Below are positions 1 through 5,797 of a DNA stretch of 5,797 bases, one piece after another. The stretch's first letter is position 1. The number at the start of each line of letters is the position of its first letter. The DNA lies in contig PLSN01000209.1 in NCBI GenBank assembly GCA_003165135.1, positions 1 through 5,797 of the forward strand, written 5' to 3'. This DNA comes from Bacteroidota bacterium. Its GTDB lineage: Bacteria > Bacteroidota > Bacteroidia > Chitinophagales > LD1. Below the pieces are notes generated by a model. That model saw only the letters and a program-made list of their open reading frames with translations. It searched no databases and was not told the DNA's origin. Both the position numbers and the translations under genes were made by a program.

Positions 1-954
1 GTTCAGAAGCTTGGATGTCACATCCAGTCCTATATTGAGTTGTGCCTCTTCGGTAGAGCCGCCGATATGCGGAGTGAGAATAACGTTGGGCAGGTTTTGG
101 AGCACAGAATGGAACTTTTCGCCGTTCTTTTCGGGTTCTACAGGAAATACATCTATGGCCGCACCGCTTATCGTACCACTCTTGAGTGATGCCTTCAAGG
201 CATCCAGATCGACCACATCACCGCGACTATAGTTGATGAGAATTGTGCCCTTTTTGACATGTGCCAGTGTCTGCTCGTTGATGAGGTTATGAGTACTATG
301 ATCGCTGGGTACATGCAGGGTGATTATATCCGCTTTGCGAAACAATTCTTTCAGAGACCTAACTTGTTTGGCATTGCCGTGGGGAAGTTTTGGCTCGAGG
401 TCATAATATATCACATCCATACCCAGTGCCTCAGAGAGGACAGATACCTGAGAACCTATATTGCCATATCCGACTATCGCCATTGTTTTACCTCGCATCT
501 CAAAGCTGCCTTTTGCTTCTTTCTGCCAGATGCCTTCATGTGCCGCTTTGTTTTTGTCAGGTATGCGGCGGATCAGCATGATAGAAGATCCAATAACGAG
601 TTCGGCTACTGAACGTGTATTAGAAAAAGGTGCATTGAATACCGTAATGCCTTTTTGTTCGGCCGCATCTATATCCACCTGATTGATGCCGATACAATAG
701 CAGCCTATGGCCAAAAGTTTGTCAGCCTTGGCGAGTACCTTAGCTGTGACCTGAGTCTTGGAGCGTATACCCAGCAGGTGCACACCTTTGATCTCATTGG
801 CGAGTTCTTTTTCACCTATTGCGCCACTGAGCTTTTTGATATTGGTGTAACCTGCGTCCTTCATCTCCTCGACAGCCGCATCGCTGATATTTTCGAGCAG
901 AAGTATCTTGATCTTGTCTTTGGGGTATGAAGTGGTCTTTGTTTTTTGAGTCAT
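1..954 (-). CDS. serA: D-3-phosphoglycerate dehydrogenase, E. coli-type, C-terminus cut by window edge
   Basis: Cytosolic enzyme that oxidises 3-phosphoglycerate to 3-phosphohydroxypyruvate with NAD+, the first committed step of serine biosynthesis. I translated this frame by hand: it opens with ATG at 954-952 and reads 318 codons without a stop to base 1. It aligns throughout with E. coli SerA (about 410 aa). Visible matches are 'NAPFSNTRSVAELVIG' (107-122), the Rossmann motif GYGNIG (162-167), 'INYSRG' with the catalytic Arg (R244), 'DVFPVEP' with the catalytic Glu (E273), and 'TPHIGGSTEEAQ' with the catalytic His (H296). The N-terminus is about 4 residues longer than in E. coli. About 90 residues are missing beyond base 1; in this subfamily they carry the ACT domain that binds serine for feedback inhibition. 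It lies 29 bases downstream of the FabK-like gene on the same strand and may be read through from it. It is intact as far as visible. Related 2-hydroxyacid dehydrogenases are a less likely alternative. Confidence 0.95.
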   Translation of the reverse strand, partial: MTQKTKTTSYPKDKIKILLLENISDAAVEEMKDAGYTNIKKLSGAIGEKELANEIKGVHLLGIRSKTQVTAKVLAKADKLLAIGCYCIGINQVDIDAAEQKGITVFNAPFSNTRSVAELVIGSSIMLIRRIPDKNKAAHEGIWQKEAKGSFEMRGKTMAIVGYGNIGSQVSVLSEALGMDVIYYDLEPKLPHGNAKQVRSLKELFRKADIITLHVPSDHSTHNLINEQTLAHVKKGTILINYSRGDVVDLDALKASLKSGTISGAAIDVFPVEPEKNGEKFHSVLQNLPNVILTPHIGGSTEEAQLNIGLDVTSKLLN

Positions 955-983
955 CTATCTATTGAAAAGTTGAAATTTAAAAA

Positions 984-1925
984 TTAAAATTTGATGAGTT
1001 TTTCTTTTGTCTTCAAAAACTCATCCCATATTTCTTTTACTATATCAGCAGCGGGTTTTATATCTCTGACCATAGCGGCTATCTGGCCTATCTCCAGTTC
1101 GCCTTCGGTCATATCGCCTTCGAACATTCCTTTCTTGGAACGTGCACGTCCTAGTATATGCATCAGTTCGCTGGCGTCAGCGCCTCTGTCTTCTGCCAGT
1201 TGTATCTGTTTATAAAATTCATTTTTTATCAGCCTGACCGGTACTACTTTTTTCATTGACAGTAGCGTATCGCCTTCTTTGAGACTACTCACTTTAGTTT
1301 TGTAGTCAGGATGTGCTGATGATTCATCGCTGCATACGAACCTCGTACCTATCTGCACCCCATCTGCACCTAGTGCCATCATCGCTAGCATGGCCCTGCC
1401 GGATGCTATACCTCCTGCTGCTATGAGTGGTATACTTATAGTATCTCTCACCGCAGGAATAAGACATAGCGTAGTAGTCTCTTCACGGCCATTGTGTCCG
1501 CCGGCTTCGAAGCCTTCAGCTACTACTGCATCCACACCAGCATCTTCGCATTTTTTTGCGAGCAAGGAGCTGGCAGTGACATGCACTACTTTGATGCCAT
1601 GACTTTGCAATTCTTTGGTCCATGTCTTTGGTGAGCCGGCCGATGAGAAAACTATCTTCACGCCCTCATCTATGATGATCTGAATGTGCTTGTCAATATC
1701 GGGATATAGCAGCGGCAGATTGACACCAAAGGGCTTATCGGTTGCTGCTCTGCATTTACGGACATGCTCACGTAGGATGTCAGGATACATAGAGCCGGAG
1801 CCTATCAGCCCGAGTCCTCCTGCATTACTCACGGCAGAAGCGAGTCGCCAACCGCTGCACCATATCATCCCCGCCTGTATGATGGGATATTCTATTCCAA
1901 AAAGTTTAGTGATCCTGTTTTCCAT
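984..1925 (-). CDS. Nitronate monooxygenase / FabK-like FMN-dependent oxidoreductase
   Basis: A complete 313-aa soluble TIM-barrel flavoprotein of the nitronate monooxygenase (2-nitropropane dioxygenase) family. The family includes enzymes that oxidise toxic alkyl nitronates with FMN and O2, and FabK, an NADH-dependent enoyl-ACP reductase of fatty acid synthesis. Visible features are the N-terminal 'YPIIQAGM' (13-20), the 'SNAGGLGLIGSGSM' FMN-binding loop (33-46), 'EGFEAGGHNG' (137-146) with the family's active-site His at H144, 'IAAGGIASGRAM' (168-179) and 'GVQIGTRF' (189-196), which hold the FMN phosphate. Length and motif order fit both the shorter nitronate monooxygenases and FabK (about 315-325 aa), and resemblance to FabK runs the full length, including 'TDKPFGVN' (62-69). 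The stop is TAA at 986-984. The start is 10 bases after the nucleotidyltransferase stop, implying co-transcription and perhaps coupled translation. Family assignment is firm; substrate cannot be decided from sequence. Confidence 0.88.
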   Translation of the reverse strand: MENRITKLFGIEYPIIQAGMIWCSGWRLASAVSNAGGLGLIGSGSMYPDILREHVRKCRAATDKPFGVNLPLLYPDIDKHIQIIIDEGVKIVFSSAGSPKTWTKELQSHGIKVVHVTASSLLAKKCEDAGVDAVVAEGFEAGGHNGREETTTLCLIPAVRDTISIPLIAAGGIASGRAMLAMMALGADGVQIGTRFVCSDESSAHPDYKTKVSSLKEGDTLLSMKKVVPVRLIKNEFYKQIQLAEDRGADASELMHILGRARSKKGMFEGDMTEGELEIGQIAAMVRDIKPAADIVKEIWDEFLKTKEKLIKF

Positions 1926-1935
1926 TACTACGTTT

Positions 1936-2946
1936 CTATTCGTGTCCCTCGCCGCGCAGATCTATCTCTGTATTGTCGCCTATATTAAGGCTTTGGCTGT
2001 TTCCTTTGATAGTAGTATCACTCCCTATGAGAGAGTTGTGCAGGGTCACATTTTCCAATTTTGAGAAGCTGCCTATCACAGAGTTTTTGATGAGTGAATT
2101 ACTAACCTCAGAATTTTCTCCTATCGTGACATAAGGCCCGATCACAGAATTTTTGATCTTGGCCCCATTTGATATGTGATATGGTGAAATAAATATCGAA
2201 TTGGTTTTGACACAATGGTCACAGCTCCTGTCGCCGTTCTTTTTGAGCAGGATACCATTTGTCTCCAGCAGGATGTCTTTCTTGCCTACATCAAACCAGT
2301 GCTCGACTTTATAGCTTTTGAACTTCACTCCCTCCGTGATCATCTTCTGAAGGCTATTTGTCAGGTAAAATTCATTATTGTCACGTTCGTTATTCTGAAT
2401 GTTTGACTCCAGCGCATCAAACAGTTTATATGTATCGCGTATGAAGTAAAAACCAACGAGCGCCATATTTGATTTTGGTATCTGCGGTTTCTCAATGAGG
2501 GTCTTGATAAATCCATCCTCGCCCAGCTCAGCTACACCAAATGCACGCGGGTCCTCGACTTTCTTGATGCAGAGCGTTGAGTATTCTCCTGAAATAATTG
2601 TTTTTATATCTGCATCCAGGATCGTATCGCCGAGCTGTATGATGAGTGGTTTATCAAGGTCGATTTCATCCTTTGCTACCCAGATGGCATGGCCGAGTCC
2701 GCTACGCTCATCCTGAGTCACAAATCGTGCATTCAGGTGAGAGTAATTCAGCTCCACATATTCTTTTATCTTCTCACCCAGATATCCTATTACAAACACA
2801 AAATCCGTAACCCCGCTTTCGAGCAGGCTCTCTATGATATAGGCCAGAATAGGTTTGCCGGCTACAGAAATGAGCACTTTAGGCTGAGTATATGTCAATG
2901 GCCTGAGTCGTGTACCTGCACCTGCCACCGGGATGATCGCTTGCAT
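1936..2946 (-). CDS. Sugar-phosphate nucleotidyltransferase with C-terminal left-handed beta-helix
   Basis: A complete 336-aa cytosolic enzyme expected to join a sugar 1-phosphate to an NTP, giving an NDP-sugar and pyrophosphate, for cell-surface polysaccharide or nucleotide-sugar supply. The NTP_transferase domain covers about 1-235: the signature 'GAGTRLRPLTYTQPK' (9-23) binds the nucleotide phosphates, 'GLGHAI' (83-88) lies in the base/sugar site, 'LGDTILDAD' (105-113) holds an Asp expected to bind Mg2+, 'IEKP' (151-154) contacts the sugar, and 'HWFDVGKK' (216-223) closes the site. From about 258 to 327, imperfect hexapeptide repeats (e.g. 'VIGPYVTIGENS', 'SVIGSFSKLENV', 'SLIGSDTTIKGN') predict a short left-handed parallel beta-helix, as in long-form glucose-1-phosphate thymidylyltransferases and GlmU-like enzymes. 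The helix seems too short for a full acetyltransferase domain. Residues 242-245 read CDHC in the linker. The start is the first ATG of the frame, 82 bases after the DUF3857 gene; the stop is TAG. The sugar and nucleotide (dTTP or UTP) are not determinable here. Confidence 0.9.
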   Translation of the reverse strand: MQAIIPVAGAGTRLRPLTYTQPKVLISVAGKPILAYIIESLLESGVTDFVFVIGYLGEKIKEYVELNYSHLNARFVTQDERSGLGHAIWVAKDEIDLDKPLIIQLGDTILDADIKTIISGEYSTLCIKKVEDPRAFGVAELGEDGFIKTLIEKPQIPKSNMALVGFYFIRDTYKLFDALESNIQNNERDNNEFYLTNSLQKMITEGVKFKSYKVEHWFDVGKKDILLETNGILLKKNGDRSCDHCVKTNSIFISPYHISNGAKIKNSVIGPYVTIGENSEVSNSLIKNSVIGSFSKLENVTLHNSLIGSDTTIKGNSQSLNIGDNTEIDLRGEGHE

Positions 2947-3028
2947 ATATATAAACAGATTTATGGCGAAATTAAGATTTTATACCGAAGCTATGGGTGA
3001 AAATAAGCTCAACCAGTGTTGCCCCACA

Positions 3029-4999
3029 TCACAATTTCTCCAGCACGATATTTACCTTGTTGAAATCTGCTGAAGCATTGATAACCTTTCTGAAGTTTTC
3101 GAACTCTGACTTTGGAAGCTGAACGGCATAATAATACTCCCTGATACTAATTGTCAAAACATTATCCGCCAGAGTATAGTCAGAAATAAAACCATATGAA
3201 TCCTTGCCGCCAAAGTCAAAGTGAATATTCATTTTGATCGCATCCTGACCGGAGAGTTTATACCCTGCCGGTATTTGCAATTTGATCGTGCGGTTCAGGT
3301 TATGGGCTATAAATACGTCGATCGGTGTTTTTCTTTCTTTCTCCTGATATAACTCTGTCTGGGGGCCAATCAGGTCACCGATCATAAAGATCACGTCCTT
3401 GCCTGTTTTCTCTATCAGCGATGAGCCAATGACCTCTCCGGTAGTGACCAGTGGTTTTTCTGATTCCAGAAAGTCAGTATTCTCTATATGAGCACTGACC
3501 ACTCTCGCATCAGACATAGAGAATTTCATTGTCTCCTCCAAGGCCTTCTTCTTTTCGTCTTTCTGTACATAGTTAAAAACCAGTCTGTACGGCGCTGCCA
3601 TCTGACCGAGAAATGACCGGGTGAACTTCACATCGATAGAGTCCATATTCGTTGTGAAATGACAGTCAGCAGTGATGGTCTCACCATTGGTAGAGGGGTC
3701 TTGAGCTGGAATTTTCCTGATGCTATATGTGGCACTTTTGAATTTGCCTACAGCTACTTCTTCCATAAAGAGTCCGCTATTGAGCGTATAGGTCGCAGGG
3801 ATCAACGGATAGCGATATGTAATATCAGTCGGATCGATATACTGGCCAAGGTCGGGGAAATAAAACAAGGTCTCTGCCAGATAATTCCATGATTCAAAAT
3901 CGGGATCAAATATCACCTTGTTTCTGTCTGTCGTATATACTACCTGACAGCTTACGCCATTAGCCACAAAAAAATTTATGAATAACTTTAAGATGCCATT
4001 ATTATCAGCCAGTTTGTTTTGCAGTATCTTAGAAATGTCCTCCAGGTCTGCCGTTCTTGTTTTCTCCATTTGTATGGTGGTCTTGATATAGTTTTCTATA
4101 TGCTTGACCTTTTCTTTGGTATCCATCTTTGATAATCCTAATTGCTCGGATATCTTTTCGATCTTCTTTTCGGCCTTGGCATCAATATCAAACAGCACTG
4201 GATAGGTCCGCTGCACAGCAGTATTATATGACAGGATACGGCTACTGGCTGTTACTGAGTTATATGCCAGCTGTGCCTCCTCTCTCATCAGATTTGCTGT
4301 GTATGTACTATATTTCTCTTCTTCCAGACCGGGTACATTCCGCGAGGTGAGAAGAGAATAACGTTTTTCATCGATCACTGTATCTATGACCTCAGATTTG
4401 CCATTATATGTTTTATACTCAAATTTCAGGTTCTCGGGAGTGATGATCTCCAACTGATGCAGCTGCACCGGGTCAGTGCCTTGCACCGTATTACGCAAAG
4501 TAAAATCAGCTTCTTCCTTTACCTTGTAGAAATATTCCAGTCTGCTTCCTTTCTCTAAGCCCTCAAATGCAAATATCTTATATGCCCCTTCGCCTTCTTT
4601 ATTGGAGAGTTCTTTGATCTTATCTTTATCCAGGTCTGTGATCTTACCGCCCGGAGCTATGGTGCGCGCTTGTATCTCTACGATCTCTATGACCCCCGAG
4701 AGCGGTATGTAAAGCCTGTTATATGCCTCGATAGCTCTTGTATCATTGATCTGGATGACCTTGTGATGTGTCTCCTCAAGGAACAGGTTGTCTTTCTCTT
4801 TGACCTTTTCATAGTAGTAATTATAGATCCTTATATCCTCCAGCACTACTGCTGATGCGTCAGCAAATTGTTTATCGACATCGATCTTCTCAGGTGTAGT
4901 TGTCCATTTATAACTTTCGGCTTTGATGACCTGAGCCTGTATCTGTGAGAGCCCCATTAGAAAAAGAAATACAAACAAAAATTTCTTATTGCTCATCAT
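3029..4999 (-). CDS. Exported DUF3857 / transglutaminase-fold protein, probably catalytically inactive
   Basis: A complete 656-aa protein of a Bacteroidota family of unknown function. Residues 1-22 form a Sec signal peptide: 'NKK', a hydrophobic run 'FLFVFLFLMGL' (7-17), then 'SQIQA' before Q23. There is no lipobox Cys, so it is predicted to be a soluble periplasmic or exported protein. The DUF3857 region spans roughly 50-215, a transglutaminase-like core about 270-400, and a beta-rich C-terminal domain resembling DUF3858 about 430-656. Active relatives carry Cys in a 'GDCKDK'-type motif, His in 'FNHV', and Asp in 'LDPT'. Here the matching stretches read 'ADNNGI' (331-336), 'WNYL' (371-374) and 'YIDPTD' (387-392), so Cys and His appear replaced by Asn and Tyr while D389 remains. 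The start is MM at 4999 or 4996 in an A/T-rich leader without Shine-Dalgarno; either leaves the signal peptide intact. It follows its paralogue by 6 bases, so the two are almost certainly co-transcribed. Domain borders are estimates by eye. Confidence 0.88.
   Translation of the reverse strand: MMSNKKFLFVFLFLMGLSQIQAQVIKAESYKWTTTPEKIDVDKQFADASAVVLEDIRIYNYYYEKVKEKDNLFLEETHHKVIQINDTRAIEAYNRLYIPLSGVIEIVEIQARTIAPGGKITDLDKDKIKELSNKEGEGAYKIFAFEGLEKGSRLEYFYKVKEEADFTLRNTVQGTDPVQLHQLEIITPENLKFEYKTYNGKSEVIDTVIDEKRYSLLTSRNVPGLEEEKYSTYTANLMREEAQLAYNSVTASSRILSYNTAVQRTYPVLFDIDAKAEKKIEKISEQLGLSKMDTKEKVKHIENYIKTTIQMEKTRTADLEDISKILQNKLADNNGILKLFINFFVANGVSCQVVYTTDRNKVIFDPDFESWNYLAETLFYFPDLGQYIDPTDITYRYPLIPATYTLNSGLFMEEVAVGKFKSATYSIRKIPAQDPSTNGETITADCHFTTNMDSIDVKFTRSFLGQMAAPYRLVFNYVQKDEKKKALEETMKFSMSDARVVSAHIENTDFLESEKPLVTTGEVIGSSLIEKTGKDVIFMIGDLIGPQTELYQEKERKTPIDVFIAHNLNRTIKLQIPAGYKLSGQDAIKMNIHFDFGGKDSYGFISDYTLADNVLTISIREYYYAVQLPKSEFENFRKVINASADFNKVNIVLEKL
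4934..4999 (-). other. Signal peptide of the complete DUF3857 protein
   Basis: Codons 1-22 of the 656-aa protein encode a short basic n-region (NKK), an uninterrupted hydrophobic core rich in Phe and Leu (residues 7-17), and a polar c-region 'SQIQA' before Q23. The '...QAQ' ending is very common in Bacteroidota signal peptidase I substrates. Cleavage after A22 is my best guess. No Cys follows at +1, which argues against a lipoprotein. Confidence 0.8.
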
Positions 5000-5005
5000 A
5001 GTGTT

Positions 5006-5797
5006 TTATTTTTTCTTGAAAACTATATTTTCTTTATACGCATTGTCCATAGCGTCTACCATTTTGTTCCGCTCTGGAATTTCGTTAAGAGACAATATTA
5101 AAAAATCAACTCCGATCTCAGTGGTTTGAACGATCTGTTTGGCATCTGCATGATAAGAAACCGAAAAGTTCATTTTACCCCCTTTGAAAGATGCTTCATC
5201 GGGCTTGTAATCGAGTTCATATCCTTCAGGAATATGGATGATAGTAACTGTCTGCTGGATGCCTTTATGCTGTTCTTCAAAAGGAAGTTTCCGGTCCGAC
5301 ATATCTATTTTCTCATTTTGTCCCTGTTTCTCCAGACTGGGATTGAGATATATTTTCTCGCCGATATTCTTGATGTAATCCGGCAACTCGTAATTTGCAT
5401 TTAATTTCATCACACTATCCTGACCGTTGAACCCTTCAAAGTTGACGCCTGATATTTTGCATTTATTATTGCCAAACTTGAGATAGTCCTCAAATTTTTC
5501 GTCGCGTTTTTCCGGTTGGGTATAATGATAAGAATAGGCCTGAGATATTCGATAGTAGCCGGTCAGAGACTCAGATATATTACCACTGATCGTGCTTTTA
5601 TCTTTGAAACTGATCACTATCGTATCCGTCTGCACTGATTTCTCTTTCGGCATCACCGGCATCTGATACACTTCACACTGCCCATCAGCCTTGAGTATGA
5701 ATCCTTCTTTGCCCTGTATGAAGCCCGTCACAAAACCCAGTGGAGTATATTTGCCGGTGCCATCGAGCACATATCTCTTTCCCGCGGCATCTGCCAC
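5006..5797 (-). CDS. DUF3857 / transglutaminase-fold protein, C-terminal part only (start outside window)
   Basis: The last 263 codons of a gene that continues past the right edge. The first in-window codon is GTG (Val), which I treat as internal: the fragment starts in the middle of a conserved domain and has no signal peptide. The opening 'RYVLDGTGKYTPLGF' (fragment residues 8-22) matches the end of the transglutaminase core in DUF3857 proteins, where the Asp of 'LD.T' (D12 here) is the third member of the Cys-His-Asp triad; Cys and His would lie off the window. The rest is the beta-rich C-terminal domain, with the family-typical 'HIPEGYELDYKP' (about 190-201) and a Lys-rich end before a TAA stop. 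It lies 6 bases upstream of a second family member, giving a tandem pair. By family, the full protein should be about 600-700 aa and exported. Its molecular role is unknown. Confidence 0.82.
   Translation of the reverse strand: MADAAGKRYVLDGTGKYTPLGFVTGFIQGKEGFILKADGQCEVYQMPVMPKEKSVQTDTIVISFKDKSTISGNISESLTGYYRISQAYSYHYTQPEKRDEKFEDYLKFGNNKCKISGVNFEGFNGQDSVMKLNANYELPDYIKNIGEKIYLNPSLEKQGQNEKIDMSDRKLPFEEQHKGIQQTVTIIHIPEGYELDYKPDEASFKGGKMNFSVSYHADAKQIVQTTEIGVDFLILSLNEIPERNKMVDAMDNAYKENIVFKKK

Noticed and set aside
259..612. Plus-strand open frame of 117 codons
   Set aside because: It lies wholly antisense to the well-conserved serA reading frame and its translation resembles no protein family I recognise; it is a shadow frame, as are the other plus-strand frames in 11-930.
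974..992. AAATTT...AAATTT near-palindrome between the FabK-like gene and serA
   Set aside because: It consists only of A and T, has no GC stem or following U-tract, and overlaps the end of a coding sequence; it is better read as A/T-rich spacer than as a terminator or operator.
1684..2064. Plus-strand open frame of 126 codons spanning the junction of two genes
   Set aside because: It is antisense to the ends of the FabK-like and nucleotidyltransferase genes, with low-complexity Ser/Pro-rich composition typical of shadow translation.
2956..2989. Possible Bacteroidota-type promoter on the minus strand (TTCG ... TAAATCTG) in the 82-base gap before the nucleotidyltransferase gene
   Set aside because: Both elements differ by one base from the TTTG / TAnnTTTG consensus, the spacing is 22 bases, and the transcript would be almost leaderless. 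In A/T-rich DNA this match is too weak to call, although the gap is the only one here large enough for an internal promoter.
5795..5797. GTG at the right edge as a start codon for the partial DUF3857 gene
   Set aside because: Starting there would begin the protein in the middle of the transglutaminase-like core without a signal peptide. The codon is more simply an internal valine of a gene cut by the window edge.

Overview
The window looks like ordinary chromosomal sequence from a member of the Bacteroidota. This rests on the protein families (tandem DUF3857/transglutaminase-fold exported proteins and a Bacteroidota-style FabK-like nitronate monooxygenase), on a signal peptide ending in the characteristic '...QIQAQ', and on A/T-rich leaders without Shine-Dalgarno sequences at all four visible start codons. 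A Chitinophagia/Saprospiria-like lineage is plausible, but that is an impression and not something I can show.

All five genes lie on the minus strand, so transcription runs from the right edge to the left. From the right: (1) 5797-5006, the C-terminal part of a DUF3857/transglutaminase-fold protein whose start lies off the window; (2) 4999-3029, a complete 656-aa exported paralogue of it; (3) 2946-1936, a 336-aa sugar-phosphate nucleotidyltransferase with a C-terminal left-handed beta-helix; (4) 1925-984, a 313-aa FMN-dependent nitronate monooxygenase/FabK-like enzyme; (5) 954-1, the first 318 residues of an E. coli-type D-3-phosphoglycerate dehydrogenase (SerA), whose C-terminal ACT domain lies off the left edge. 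Intergenic gaps are 6, 82, 10 and 29 bases, so genes 1-2 and 3-4(-5) are probably co-transcribed. No gap exceeds 82 bases, and I see no RNA gene, mobile element, CRISPR array or convincing terminator.

The genes do not form one obvious pathway. Two encode envelope proteins of unknown function, one makes an activated sugar, one is a flavin oxidoreductase, and one starts serine biosynthesis. The most notable point is that the complete DUF3857 protein seems to have lost the transglutaminase-type Cys and His while keeping the Asp, which suggests a non-catalytic paralogue next to a possibly active partner. I found no convincing evidence for a new defence, mobile or RNA-based system.
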